Shown: positions 24,420-34,168, counted from the stretch's first letter. The stretch: 54,971 nt of DNA from a virus (IMGVR_UViG_3300024999_000135:1-54971), one strand, 5' to 3'. Numbers and translations are program-made. Notes: generated by a model not told the origin, from the sequence alone.

Positions 24420-27400
24420 TTGAGTAAACCAGAATATAGAACTGAATTACATACTCATAGTTACTATTCTCTCCTTGATGGTCTACCAAGTCCTACAGAA
24501 ATTATTGAAAATGCAATCAATAAAGGAATGAAAAGTATTGCTCTTACTGATCACGGATTTCTTGGAGGTATGGCAGAATTCTTTTTACAAGCAAAGAAAA
24601 ATAATATTAAACCTATTTATGGTATAGAAGCATATGAAACATCTGATGTTTTAAATAAAGATAAAGATAATAGATATTATCATTTACTTATACTCTGTAA
24701 AAATAATAATGGGATGAAGGAACTTAACAAAATAGTAAAAAGGTCTACACAAGAAGAAAATTTTTACTATAAACCACGTATTGAGATTAATTGGTTAGAA
24801 CCATTTGCAGATGATTTGATTATTAGTACAGCTTGTTTAAATGGAAGAATTAATAAAATAGGTAAGGATGAAAAAATAGAATTTGTCAAACAAATGAAAT
24901 CTGTTTTTAAAAATTTTTATATCGAACTTCAAAGTCATGATACTGAAGACCAAATTGTTTGTAATAAGGAATTGATAGAAGTTTCAAAAATAACTAATAC
25001 TCCTATTGTTATTACATGTGATTCTCATATGCTTAATGAAGAAGATTTGGAATTACATAGTAGATTTAAATCTATAGTAATGAATAGTAAAAAGACTCCT
25101 GATGAAATTGGCGAAGCATATAAAGATTGTTATATACAAACTGTAGATGATATTTATAAAAAAATGTCTTACTTACCAGAAGAGACTATTTATGAAGGTA
25201 TAAATAATAGTAATTTAATAGCGAATATGTGTAATGTTGAAATAGATTTTTACAATATAAAATTTCCAGAAATTAATATTCCACTACAGTATAAAGATAT
25301 TAGACAATTTATTGAGTCAAGGATAAATGAAGGTTGGCAAGAAAGAGAGTATTATTTAAAATCACAAAAAAGACAACAGGAAGCTAAAGAAAGAATTAAA
25401 TATGAATTAGATGTTATTGATACTAAAGGTTACTTAGATTACTTTGCAATTGTAGATGATTTTTTGAGATATAATAAAGAACAAGGATATTTACCACCTA
25501 AAGGTAGGGGATCTGCAGGAGGATCATTAGTAGCATATTTTATGATGATTCATGATATTGATCCATTAGATTATGATTTGTTATTTGAGAGATTTCTTAA
25601 TCCAGATCCTAACGATACTCATATTCCGGATATTGACATAGATTTTAGTCATTTAGTTAGACAGGATATAGTTGATTATTGTATAAAAAAGTATGGTAAT
25701 AGTAAAGTTTGTAATATTGGACTTTATTCTTATATGAAAGCAAAAACAGCAATTAAAGATGTTGGTAAATCTCTAGAAATACCATTTTTTGTAACCAATG
25801 AGATTTCTAAGACATTATCAGATGATACAAAATTATCAGAATATATAGAAGAAGAAAAACATCTAAAGTGGATTGAAAAATATAGTAAATTTCAAATCAA
25901 AGAAATGTTTGAATTTGGAGCAAAACTTCAAGGAATCCCTAAAAGTTTTGGTAGTCATCCTTCAGGCAAAATTATATCAAATATGATTCTTGAAGAAGAA
26001 ATGGGAATGGCAGTGATAGATGGTGAAAATGTATGTATGTATGATATGCACTATGTTGAAGATTTAGGGTTTATTAAATTTGATTTTCTTGGATTAAAAA
26101 CTAATACAACAATTTATGAAACTTTGAAATTAATTAATAAGGATGCAAAATTCATTGAAACTGCAAGACTAGATTTTAATGATGACAAAGTTTACGAACA
26201 ATTCAGACTAGGAAATACATCAGGTATATTTCAATTTAGTTCTTATGGGATGAGAGAAGTATTATCTAAGATGCAAGTAGACTGTATTGAAGATTTAATC
26301 GCTGCTAATGCTTTATTTAGACCAGGAGCTATGGATTATATTGATGCTTTTTGCCATAATAAACAACATCCAGAAGATATTAAATATATAAACGATAGTC
26401 TTAGTGATATACTTAAAGTTACATATGGGCAACTTGTATATCAAGAACAAATGATGGCTGTTGGTAAAATGGCTAATGTACCTTCTATAGATGATTTACG
26501 TCGAGCTTGCGGTAAAAAGAAAATTGATCTAATGAAACAACAAGAAGTTTTCTTAAAAGAAGGATTGCTTAAAAAGGGATGGAAACAAAAAGAAGTAGAT
26601 ATCATATGGGAACAGATGGTAAAATTTGGATCATACGCTTTTAACAAATCGCATTCCGCAAGTTATGCAATTATTGCATATATTACTATGTATTTAAAAG
26701 TATATTATCCTGTTGAATTTATGACTTCTTTATTAAATGCTTATAATAATGATAATCAATTAACCAGTAAATATATTGCTGAAGCACAACGAATGGGAAT
26801 TAAAATTAAAACACCTAATATTAATAAATCAGAAAAAAATTTTACAGTAAATGATGGTTCTATACTTTTTGGTTTAAAAAATTTAAAAGATTGTGGCGAA
26901 GTATTTGTTAATAAATTATTAGAAGAAAGAAATAAAGAACCATTTAAAAATTTTACAGATTTTTATAAGAGATTAAAACCAGATAAACCTTCAGTTGTTT
27001 CGCTTATTAAAGCGGGAGCATTTGGTATTAAAAATAGAGAACAATATCTTTTAAATTTTATAGAATCTCTATTTGAGAAAAAAGAATATTCTCCAGTTAC
27101 TACTTCATTACCAACTATTAAAAAACTTAAAGAACAATGGGGCATAGAAGCAAAAAATAAAGAAGATAGATTAAAATATTATAATGCAAAACGTAAGATA
27201 TTATTTGACGAAGAACAAATAGTTAAACATGAAAAACATGTTTCAGAATTAAAAGAAAAATATATGAGTAATTATGAGATGTGGGAATATGATACCATGT
27301 CAATGTTTATTACTTTTAATCCATTAGAAAAATATAGTAAACATATTAGAAATTTTGAATCAGTTGAAGAAGGTAATGAAATTGTATTAATAGGTGTTAT

Positions 27401-27635
27401 TGCTAGTGTCCAAAAGAAAACAGATAAAAATAAAAAACAATTTGCATTTTTAGATATTTATCAAAATGGAGATTTAATAGAAGTTATATGTTGGCATACT
27501 CAATTTAAAGATTATGTAAACATGTTAACTAGAGGTAAAGTGGTGGTTATATTAGGTAAAAAAAGTGAAAGTAAAGTAATATTAAAAGAATTAAAAACTT
27601 TAGAACAATGGAAATTGCAAAAGGGGATTAGTTAA
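24420..27635 (+). CDS. dnaE: C-family DNA polymerase (DnaE-type Pol III alpha) with PHP domain
   Basis: 1071 aa. The PHP domain at the N-terminus is intact: ELHTHSYYS (H11, H13), LTDHGF, YGIEAYE, YYHLLIL, STACLNG, YIELQSHD and ITCDSHM supply the metal ligands, so it could be a proofreading exonuclease. The polymerase core has GRGSAGGSLVAYF and the acidic motif PDIDIDF (403-409). Later motifs are FDFLGLKTN, LFRPGAMDYI, YQEQMM and NKSHSASYA. The C-terminal OB domain (IVLIGVIASVQKK) follows the HhH region. TTG start, RBS AAGGAAGTGA. No separate epsilon subunit or clamp gene is visible. The stop overlaps the next ATG by 1 nt. Confidence 0.95.
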   Translation: MSKPEYRTELHTHSYYSLLDGLPSPTEIIENAINKGMKSIALTDHGFLGGMAEFFLQAKKNNIKPIYGIEAYETSDVLNKDKDNRYYHLLILCKNNNGMKELNKIVKRSTQEENFYYKPRIEINWLEPFADDLIISTACLNGRINKIGKDEKIEFVKQMKSVFKNFYIELQSHDTEDQIVCNKELIEVSKITNTPIVITCDSHMLNEEDLELHSRFKSIVMNSKKTPDEIGEAYKDCYIQTVDDIYKKMSYLPEETIYEGINNSNLIANMCNVEIDFYNIKFPEINIPLQYKDIRQFIESRINEGWQEREYYLKSQKRQQEAKERIKYELDVIDTKGYLDYFAIVDDFLRYNKEQGYLPPKGRGSAGGSLVAYFMMIHDIDPLDYDLLFERFLNPDPNDTHIPDIDIDFSHLVRQDIVDYCIKKYGNSKVCNIGLYSYMKAKTAIKDVGKSLEIPFFVTNEISKTLSDDTKLSEYIEEEKHLKWIEKYSKFQIKEMFEFGAKLQGIPKSFGSHPSGKIISNMILEEEMGMAVIDGENVCMYDMHYVEDLGFIKFDFLGLKTNTTIYETLKLINKDAKFIETARLDFNDDKVYEQFRLGNTSGIFQFSSYGMREVLSKMQVDCIEDLIAANALFRPGAMDYIDAFCHNKQHPEDIKYINDSLSDILKVTYGQLVYQEQMMAVGKMANVPSIDDLRRACGKKKIDLMKQQEVFLKEGLLKKGWKQKEVDIIWEQMVKFGSYAFNKSHSASYAIIAYITMYLKVYYPVEFMTSLLNAYNNDNQLTSKYIAEAQRMGIKIKTPNINKSEKNFTVNDGSILFGLKNLKDCGEVFVNKLLEERNKEPFKNFTDFYKRLKPDKPSVVSLIKAGAFGIKNREQYLLNFIESLFEKKEYSPVTTSLPTIKKLKEQWGIEAKNKEDRLKYYNAKRKILFDEEQIVKHEKHVSELKEKYMSNYEMWEYDTMSMFITFNPLEKYSKHIRNFESVEEGNEIVLIGVIASVQKKTDKNKKQFAFLDIYQNGDLIEVICWHTQFKDYVNMLTRGKVVVILGKKSESKVILKELKTLEQWKLQKGIS

Positions 27636-30073
27636 TGGAGGAATTAATATTAGATTTAAAGAAAACCAAAGAAAAAATAGATATGGATAAATTATATGAA
27701 TTTATCGCTACAATTACATTTCCTTTATATTATAATCAAAATAATAATTTTGGTGTATATGAATTTACTTGTGATGAAGAATTACCATATACTATACCAT
27801 ATGTTTATAAGGATAAAAATAAATATGTAGGTTGCTTAAATGGTAATATGCAAGAACTATATTGTGAAACTGAATATAAGGTAAAAGCAAAATTAAAATA
27901 TAATAAAAAATATAAAAAATATGATTATAATGTTGAAAGTATTATTAACGAGCAACCTAAAACTTTAGATCAACAAAAAAAGTTTTTAGAAGTATTATGT
28001 ACACAAAAACAAGCCGATTCTTTATTATCAGTTTATCCTAATATAGTTGAAGATATTATGACAGGTAATTATATTGATATAACTAAAATAAATGGTATAG
28101 GAAATATCACATTTGAAAAAATTAAAGATAAAATATTAGATAATTATATAATTCAAGACGTTTTAGTATTACTTAGACCACTTGGAGTAACTTTTAATAC
28201 AATAAAAAAGATGATAGGTTATGAAAATAATCCTTCTCTTTTAAAACAAAAAATAATCGAAAATCCTTATATATTAACTTCAGTGCATGGTTTAGGATTT
28301 ACAAAAGTTGATATATTGGCCTTGAAATTAGCACCTGATTTAAGAGTAAGTTTACAAAGAGTTAAAGCATTCTTATTTTATAAATTAAAGGAAATTGCTA
28401 ATTCAGAAGGTCATACTTGGATTAGTAAGCGAGATTTAATTGGATATATTAGAAAAGATTTAAGAGAATGTATCGATATCTATAAGGAATTTATTGAAAA
28501 GGAAATAAAAGAACCTGAATTGCTATATATTGATAATGATAAAGTCGGATTATTAAATTATTACAATAAAGCAAAAAATATAGTTGAACAATTATATTGG
28601 TTGGATAGTTTAGAAAGTATGATTGAACCATTTACAGAAGAAGAAATGGACAAATCAATATTAGAAACGGAAAAAGAATTAGGTTTTAGTTTTACTGAAG
28701 AACAAAAAAAGGCAATTAAAAGTATTAATGAAAATAATGTTATTATTGTGACAGCTCCAGCCGGATCTGGAAAGACTAGTGCTGTCAAAGGTATATTTGA
28801 TTTATTTACAAAAGCAAAAATAAAAGAAAAATTTATTAAAAGTGAATATAATCAAATACATGAAGAAGATAAAATGAAAGAAGATGAATTAGATTTGTTT
28901 GGAAGTTTGACACAAGGAAAATACAATGGTTTATCTGCTATAGATGACACTACAATTATAAGAATTGGTCAATGTGCATTATCAGCAAAAGCAGCAAAAA
29001 GAATGAAAGAGGTATCTGGTCAAGATGCTATGACTATGCATCGTATGTTGGGATTTGGTAATTCAGGATTTGCTTATAAAAAAGATTTTCCTATGAGGTA
29101 TCATAATAACGTACTTGATGAAGGTTCAATGGTAAATAAATCACTTATAAATAATTATATAAATGCTATTAAACCTCATAGTAAACTTATTATAATATTT
29201 GATTTTGCACAATTGCCACCTATTGGTTCAGGAGATTTTACAAGAGATTTATTAAAAAGTAAATTATGTATAAATAAATTTAATAAAGTACATCGTCAAG
29301 GTGAAAAAAGTGGAATTTTAATGGATGCTAATAAAATTAGAATTGGTGTTAATCCAATTGATAAATTAGAAAGAAAAATTGTTCATGGTGAACTAAAAGA
29401 TATGTTTTATATATTTGATACAGATAAAGAAAAAATGAGAGATTTAGCTATTAAATCTTATTTAAAATCTGTTAAAGATATTGGATTAGATGAAACAGTT
29501 ATAATTACTCCAAGAAGAAGAAAATGTATTAATAGTGCTGTAGAAATTAATAAAATAATTCAAGACAAATTGATACCGAATGATGTATTGCAAATGATAA
29601 GATGGAAAGATGGAGAAAAATGTATTTTTAAACTTGGTGCAAAAGTAATGCAAAAGAAAAATAATTATGATAAAAATGTATTTAATGGTGATGAAGGTTA
29701 TATCACTGATATCCAAAAAGATTATTTTACTGTTACATTTAATTTAGAAAATGGTCAAAAACCAATAATATATTCTAATAATGAATTAGATCAAATGGAA
29801 TTAAGTTATGCTATTTCTGTACATTCTGCCCAAGGAAGTCAATACCATTCAATTATTTGTGTTTTTGATATGAGTAGTTATATAATGTTAAATAGAAAAA
29901 TATTATATACTGCTATTACTAGGGCAAGAAAAAGATGTATGTTAATAAGTGAACCAAGAGCATTTAAAGCATGTTTAGATGATGAAAATAATAAACCAAG
30001 AAATACATTTTTAAGTGAAATGTTTGAAATTTACGATAAAGAAAATGGTTGGGATAATATATTAAATATTTAA
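27635..30073 (+). CDS. RecD2-like SF1 DNA helicase
   Basis: 812 aa. The N-terminal region has an OB-like part and a helix-hairpin-helix segment (DITKINGIGNITFEKI; also SVHGLGFTKVD), as in RecD2. The SF1 core has Walker A TAPAGSGKT with K380, an LDEGSMV Walker B in place of the usual DE-rich motif, FDFAQLPPIGSGDF (motif III), and VHSAQGSQ and YTAITRARKRC (motifs V and VI). It is probably a 5'-3' helicase in recombination or fork processing. It is translationally coupled to the polymerase (TAATG overlap) and is the last gene of the replication operon. Confidence 0.9.
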   Translation: MEELILDLKKTKEKIDMDKLYEFIATITFPLYYNQNNNFGVYEFTCDEELPYTIPYVYKDKNKYVGCLNGNMQELYCETEYKVKAKLKYNKKYKKYDYNVESIINEQPKTLDQQKKFLEVLCTQKQADSLLSVYPNIVEDIMTGNYIDITKINGIGNITFEKIKDKILDNYIIQDVLVLLRPLGVTFNTIKKMIGYENNPSLLKQKIIENPYILTSVHGLGFTKVDILALKLAPDLRVSLQRVKAFLFYKLKEIANSEGHTWISKRDLIGYIRKDLRECIDIYKEFIEKEIKEPELLYIDNDKVGLLNYYNKAKNIVEQLYWLDSLESMIEPFTEEEMDKSILETEKELGFSFTEEQKKAIKSINENNVIIVTAPAGSGKTSAVKGIFDLFTKAKIKEKFIKSEYNQIHEEDKMKEDELDLFGSLTQGKYNGLSAIDDTTIIRIGQCALSAKAAKRMKEVSGQDAMTMHRMLGFGNSGFAYKKDFPMRYHNNVLDEGSMVNKSLINNYINAIKPHSKLIIIFDFAQLPPIGSGDFTRDLLKSKLCINKFNKVHRQGEKSGILMDANKIRIGVNPIDKLERKIVHGELKDMFYIFDTDKEKMRDLAIKSYLKSVKDIGLDETVIITPRRRKCINSAVEINKIIQDKLIPNDVLQMIRWKDGEKCIFKLGAKVMQKKNNYDKNVFNGDEGYITDIQKDYFTVTFNLENGQKPIIYSNNELDQMELSYAISVHSAQGSQYHSIICVFDMSSYIMLNRKILYTAITRARKRCMLISEPRAFKACLDDENNKPRNTFLSEMFEIYDKENGWDNILNI

Positions 30074-30092
30074 CAGAATATAAAAATAAATA

Positions 30093-30121
30093 TTGACATC
30101 CAAGCCTTAAACAATTATAAT
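30093..30121 (+). promoter_or_regulatory. Sigma-A consensus promoter upstream of tnpB
   Basis: TTGACA (30093-30098), 17-nt spacer, TATAAT (30116-30121), perfect hexamers. It is followed by a hairpin (30131-30179) and the RBS of the TnpB gene. Confidence 0.8.
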
Positions 30122-30130
30122 AATAACCAA

Positions 30131-30179
30131 GGGAAGAGATAAAATCCATAATAAATTTTCAACACAACAATCTCTTCCC
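30131..30179. repeat. 10-bp inverted repeat before tnpB
   Basis: The arms are GGGAAGAGAT (30131-30140) and ATCTCTTCCC (30170-30179), with a 29-nt loop. It is more G+C-rich than the genome's usual palindromes. It could be the left-end hairpin of the IS200/IS605-type element or an attenuator between promoter and gene. Confidence 0.6.
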
Positions 30180-30209
30180 AAAATAATAAATAAAAAGGAG
30201 GTGAAAATT

Positions 30210-31400
30210 ATATTAATTTATAAAACAATAATTGTACCAGTCAATTGTAATAAGTCAGATTATAATTATCTAATGCAGTGTAATAAATATTCAGCTATAA
30301 TTTGGAATAACTGTGTGAAAGCAGATCAAAAGAGCAGAGAAGAAAATAATAAATCACTTACACGATCAGAATTACAATTTATGATGAAGAAGACAGTACC
30401 ACATATATTGGCAAATAGTATCAATATGGTTATATTTAAGTACATTACTGCTAGAGACGCAATGTTTCGTTCCATTAAAGCAAAACATGAAAATAGTAGT
30501 AAAGTAAAATTACCATATAAGGAAAAGAAATTTTATAACACAGGATGGACTTATCAAAATATAAGAATATATAAAGATAAGGGATATTTAACTTTAGCTA
30601 AACCATTATTACCAGGTCATACAAAACAAAAACCCATGAAATGTCACTTAAAAAATATTCCAGATAATATTGTAGAGATTGAATTGATTTATCATAATAA
30701 ATTATATCTTTATATTAAAACTAAACAAGAAAATGATAATATTTTAATTCAATCCAATAATGAAGCAAGTATTGACCTTGGAGAGATACATAGTATTACA
30801 AGTATAGACAATAACCAAAATGCAATTATAATTACTGGTAGAAAAATTAGAGAAACAAAACAATTAAGAAATAAACATATGGGTAAATTAAAAAGTCGAA
30901 GAAGTAAATGTATTAAGGGTAGTAGGCAGTATAAAAAATATAGCAGAGCAATAAAGAAGTTAATGTATAAAACAAATAATAAAATTAAAAATTATGTACA
31001 TAAGATTACAAAATATTACTTAGATTATTGTATTAAAAATAATATTAGTAAAGTTTATTATGGTGACTTAGATAGTTGCACTAGAAATACTAAAAAAGAA
31101 CATCGTGGTAGTAAAAAAATACATCAAAAATTAAATGAATGGAATTATGGACAAATAATGAGAGAACTTACAAATAAATTAACAAGATGTGGTATTCAAT
31201 TAGTTAAGGTTAAAGAGTATTATACATCTAAAAAATGTCCTGTTTGTAATAAATTAAATAGTCCAAAGGGAAGAAATTATAAATGTGATTGTGGATACGT
31301 AATGCATAGGGATGTAAATGGAGCAATTAATATACTTAACGATAATTCACAATATAATATTAATAAGTATAAAAGTTTAAAGTATCTACAAATTACTTAA
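30210..31400 (+). CDS. tnpB: TnpB RNA-guided nuclease (solitary IS605/IS607-type OrfB)
   Basis: About 396 aa. The N-terminal basic region (KTIIVPVNCNKSDYNYLMQC) is of OrfB_IS605 kind. The RuvC motifs are ASIDLGEIHS (Asp about 189), VYYGDLDS as RuvC-II (Asp where many TnpBs have Glu) and HRDVNGAINI as RuvC-III. The zinc finger CPVCN...CDCGY is intact. No tnpA lies nearby, so it is a TnpB-only element. The RBS AGGAGGTG contains the only GTG (30201); the proper distance falls on ATT 30207 or ATA 30210. The 3' end leads straight into a structured region, the likely guide RNA. Confidence 0.88.
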   Translation: MLIYKTIIVPVNCNKSDYNYLMQCNKYSAIIWNNCVKADQKSREENNKSLTRSELQFMMKKTVPHILANSINMVIFKYITARDAMFRSIKAKHENSSKVKLPYKEKKFYNTGWTYQNIRIYKDKGYLTLAKPLLPGHTKQKPMKCHLKNIPDNIVEIELIYHNKLYLYIKTKQENDNILIQSNNEASIDLGEIHSITSIDNNQNAIIITGRKIRETKQLRNKHMGKLKSRRSKCIKGSRQYKKYSRAIKKLMYKTNNKIKNYVHKITKYYLDYCIKNNISKVYYGDLDSCTRNTKKEHRGSKKIHQKLNEWNYGQIMRELTNKLTRCGIQLVKVKEYYTSKKCPVCNKLNSPKGRNYKCDCGYVMHRDVNGAINILNDNSQYNINKYKSLKYLQIT

Positions 31401-31530
31401 TATAATTTATTAAGTATGAGTAGTAGATGTTCAGGGACAGAACCTAGTTAATGACTGGTAGCCTATTGTAATTGAATAGGAAAATTTAAATAGAAATATT
31501 TAAATGTGTTCCGAACCTCGATTTCGTCAT
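31401..31530 (+). ncRNA. Putative omega-RNA (reRNA) and right end of the TnpB element
   Basis: The segment directly after the tnpB stop has no ORF, has higher G+C than its surroundings, and can fold: CCTATT...AATAGG (about 31463-31481) and a longer ATTTAAAT...ATTTAAAT pairing (about 31486-31508). The end near CCGAACCTCGATTTCG resembles right ends downstream of clostridial TnpB genes as I remember them. TnpB guide RNAs are known to come from this position, with the guide read from the downstream flank. The exact boundary, near 31525, is not determined. Confidence 0.6.
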
Positions 31531-31621
31531 AAATATTCTAACAACATAACTTCACAAAATAGGGTATAATAAAAACAAACATAACCATAAAAACAAAACT
31601 CAGAAAGAAGGTATTCCACAT

Positions 31622-32359
31622 ATGCAAAAATTAGAAATAGGTCAACCCTACACCCTATTCACCGGAAAATAACATGAAAAATCAAACTGGATGCCTCTTT
31701 GAATGTATAAAAGATGGTACACTACTTCTCAATATCTATATCAACAATATGACAGCATCAGAAAACAATCACTTAGATTTGATAAAATTGAAGTACGTAT
31801 CATAGAAGAAAATAATTTCCTCTACACATTACTTAAATTTGGTGAAACTCTCATGTTTGAATTAGATTTCGATCCTACCTTATATAAAGACGATAGAATT
31901 ATTAACATTATTAAAAGTAATCTTGTACATTTAATTAGTACAGAAAGTAATAATAATCTAATTCAAACTCTCCGTTTAGTAAACGTTCCATTAAAATTAT
32001 TCATAAAATGGCACACTATTTGGATTAATGCTAAAGATATTGATAACTATAGTAAAAAATATAAAAATTGGGTATTTGACTTGCAAATAGATATTCACCT
32101 ACTGAATTATGGGAATATGGAAAATATATTGGAAAGATGGGAGAATAAAAATATGAATTACTCTATCAGTCTAAGTGAAGTAATCAATATAATTAAAGAA
32201 AATCAAATATTTAAGGCAAATTATGCAATAAATCAATATTGGTATATAACTAAACATGCTGGATTTATATGGTATTGTGATGAAAATGGTATAATTGATG
32301 AAGTTGTTCCTTTAACATATAGTAATATAAATGCAAAATATGAATTAATTAAAGAATAA
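31622..32359 (+). pseudogene. Decayed phage hypothetical gene (stops and frameshifts)
   Basis: AGAAAGAAGG and ATG 31622 start a frame (MQKLEIGQPYTLFTGK) that meets TAA at 31670 and TGA at 31700. The codons between them (HEKSNWMPL) and the 218 residues from 31703 on are in the same frame. Between about 31697 and 31775 the +1 frame looks more natural (ECIKDGTLLLNIYINNM) before the original frame resumes with RFDKIEVRIIEENNFLYTLL. A T gained and a T lost would explain both switches. The C-terminal 218-aa ORF may still be translated. It lies directly after the TnpB element. Confidence 0.6.
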
Positions 32360-32380
32360 AAATAAAAAGGAGAATATATT

Positions 32381-32566
32381 ATGGATGAATACAAACAATG
32401 TGCCGATTGTGGCAAACTTTTAAAATTATCAGAATTAAAACCTCATAATAAATACGAGCAATATAATGATGTGTTTTGCGATGAATGTTTAGAGCATTGT
32501 CCTGTATGCGGAGTATTATTTGCTGATTATACTGAATCAGGTAAATGTGATAGGTGTGCAGATTAA
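32381..32566 (+). CDS. Zinc-ribbon protein (61 aa)
   Basis: Four CxxC-type pairs: CADCGK, CDECL, CPVCG and CDRCAD. It would hold two zinc ions. It has a good AAAAGGAG RBS. It is the first of many such small zinc proteins in the following 20 kb. No specific family recognised. Confidence 0.7.
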   Translation: MDEYKQCADCGKLLKLSELKPHNKYEQYNDVFCDECLEHCPVCGVLFADYTESGKCDRCAD

Positions 32567-32585
32567 ACAAAAGGAGATATAATTT

Positions 32586-32642
32586 ATGATTAATAATATA
32601 ACTATATTGAAATGGATGGAGATTAAAAATTATGATAACTAA
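32586..32642 (+). CDS. Possible 18-codon leader peptide
   Basis: AAAAGGAGATATAATTT precedes ATG 32586. The frame ends at 32642, overlapping the ATG of the next gene (32632). It is either a short leader coupling translation to the next gene or a chance ORF. Confidence 0.35.
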   Translation: MINNITILKWMEIKNYDN

Positions 32643-32898
32643 GAAACAATTTTGTGAAATTCAAATTAAAAAATTTTGTTACAAAAATAATACTACTAAA
32701 GATGTATTAGGTGATGGATGGATATATAATTCATCAACCTTGGCAGTATGTATGGAATATTTAAATATGTTAAAATCTGAAGAAGCAAAAGAATATGTTC
32801 AATCCAGAGATGGAATATTATATACGTATTGGGACGAAGATAAAACTAAAGTATGTGCTTTATCAGTTAGAGAATTTCTTGATTTGTTGCCTGATTAA
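32632..32898 (+). CDS. Conserved-looking phage hypothetical (88 aa)
   Basis: It resembles small phage proteins with a Trp-Ile-Tyr middle (GDGWIYNSSTLAVCMEYL) and a C-terminal SVREFLDLLPD. Function unknown. The RBS TGGAG lies inside the preceding leader ORF. Confidence 0.6.
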   Translation: MITKKQFCEIQIKKFCYKNNTTKDVLGDGWIYNSSTLAVCMEYLNMLKSEEAKEYVQSRDGILYTYWDEDKTKVCALSVREFLDLLPD

Positions 32899-32927
32899 AA
32901 ATAATAATTAAAGGAGGTTAATTTACA

Positions 32928-33200
32928 TTGAATAACATCCTAACTAAACAAATAGATAATATAATAAATAATAAAAAATTAATTAAAGAGAAAATGACAG
33001 TTTTATTTAAAGAAGAATTAGAAGAAAATACAAAACTTAGTAATATAGAAGATACATTAAACATATCAATTTCAAATTGTAAAAAATGCTATGGTACTGG
33101 TGAAATTTCAGATAATAGTGGTTATGGTGGATGCTCAATATCATATTATACTTGTGAAAAATGCAATGGAAAAGGTTATATAATTACTGAGAAAATATAA
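32928..33200 (+). CDS. Coiled coil plus DnaJ-like zinc motifs (90 aa)
   Basis: An N-terminal helix (1-50) precedes CKKCYGTGEI and CEKCNGKGYI, two CxxCxGxG repeats as in the DnaJ central domain; together they would bind one zinc. TTG start, 8-9 nt after AAAGGAGG. A similar design recurs at 51879-52133, so the two may be distant paralogs. Confidence 0.7.
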   Translation: MNNILTKQIDNIINNKKLIKEKMTVLFKEELEENTKLSNIEDTLNISISNCKKCYGTGEISDNSGYGGCSISYYTCEKCNGKGYIITEKI

Positions 33201-33219
33201 AAGAAAGAAGGTATAAATC

Positions 33220-33570
33220 ATACATAATACAGAAGAAGATAATATTGAAGAAAACAATGAAGATGATAATATAGAAAATATTACAGATTTCACAGAATCA
33301 CCTAATCAAAACAATTGTCCAAATTTAATCACTGAAATTATTAAAAAAGAATGGTATCCAGAAGGATTTGAAAAAATGTACATAGAGTTTCCAAGAAGTA
33401 CATGCAAAGATAAAACCGTGAAAGGGATTGTTGGTTGTTGTGGCAATATTAAACAGTGTGATAAGAAATTAAGTAAGGATAAGAAAGAAAAAGGCAAAGA
33501 TGAAAATAATAGTAAACTAGCCTTAGAAATTAAAAAAGTTAAGAAAAAACAAAAAAATAAAGGAGAATAA
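33220..33570 (+). CDS. Hypothetical protein, AUA start (116 aa)
   Basis: The frame is open from the RBS AGAAGG with ATA (33220) at 8 nt. The only in-frame ATG is at 33376, far inside and without an RBS. The N-terminal part is acidic (EEDNIEENNEDDN). The middle EWYPEGFEKMYIEF and KGIVGCCGNIKQC is compact, and the last 35 residues are almost only charged. Function unknown. The downstream gene's ATG is 2 nt after the stop. Confidence 0.6.
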   Translation: MHNTEEDNIEENNEDDNIENITDFTESPNQNNCPNLITEIIKKEWYPEGFEKMYIEFPRSTCKDKTVKGIVGCCGNIKQCDKKLSKDKKEKGKDENNSKLALEIKKVKKKQKNKGE

Positions 33571-33571
33571 T

Positions 33572-34168
33572 ATGAATAATTATCTACAAACAATAATTAA
33601 TAAATACACTGAATTTGATACATACTTAAAAGAAATCAATATAAATGAATTTAAACAATTCACAAGAGAAGAATTAACTCAATTTAAAAATGAATTACCC
33701 TCTTGTTTTTCATTTAGATATTTAACATCAGAAATCAATGATATTATAGAAGAAAAGAAACTACAAGAATATCCTGAATTATTAGGTGTGCATCATTATC
33801 CTGAAATTAAAGAATTAAACTGTATATCAGAAGAAGATAAGATTAAATTAGATAACTTCCTAGTAGAATGGAGACTTCATTCTTATCTACATAAATATAC
33901 TCATAAATTACGTGAAATGTCAAAAAATTGGTCAGACAAAATTATTAATGAGATATTAGAATTCTTAGTATCAAAAGAAATATTAAAGAAATATTATAAA
34001 TTTTATATATGCTGTGATTATATTATTATAGATGAAGAAAAAATAAATAAGTATCTTAGATCGTTTGAATTATCTAAGATTAAAGAATTGTCGGATGGTG
34101 AATGGGAAGAATATAATAAACTACAACAAGAATTAAATTATGTTTATGATTATTGCCCCCGAATGTGA
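33572..34168 (+). CDS. Hypothetical protein (198 aa), C-terminus probably frameshifted
   Basis: Helical and rich in Lys, Glu and Tyr, with no known domain. The frame ends YVYDYCPRM just after a C5 run (34156-34160). With one C fewer it would read CPECDNEIEITEKM and continue to a stop at 34272-34274, directly before the next RBS. That gives a CxxC zinc pair and a more natural C-terminus. Either a real mutation or a homopolymer error. Confidence 0.6.
   Translation: MNNYLQTIINKYTEFDTYLKEININEFKQFTREELTQFKNELPSCFSFRYLTSEINDIIEEKKLQEYPELLGVHHYPEIKELNCISEEDKIKLDNFLVEWRLHSYLHKYTHKLREMSKNWSDKIINEILEFLVSKEILKKYYKFYICCDYIIIDEEKINKYLRSFELSKIKELSDGEWEEYNKLQQELNYVYDYCPRM

Noticed and set aside
30093-31530. 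Complete IS200/IS605 insertion sequence with its own transposase.
   Set aside because: No TnpA (Y1 transposase) is present on either strand; only tnpB and putative ends are seen.
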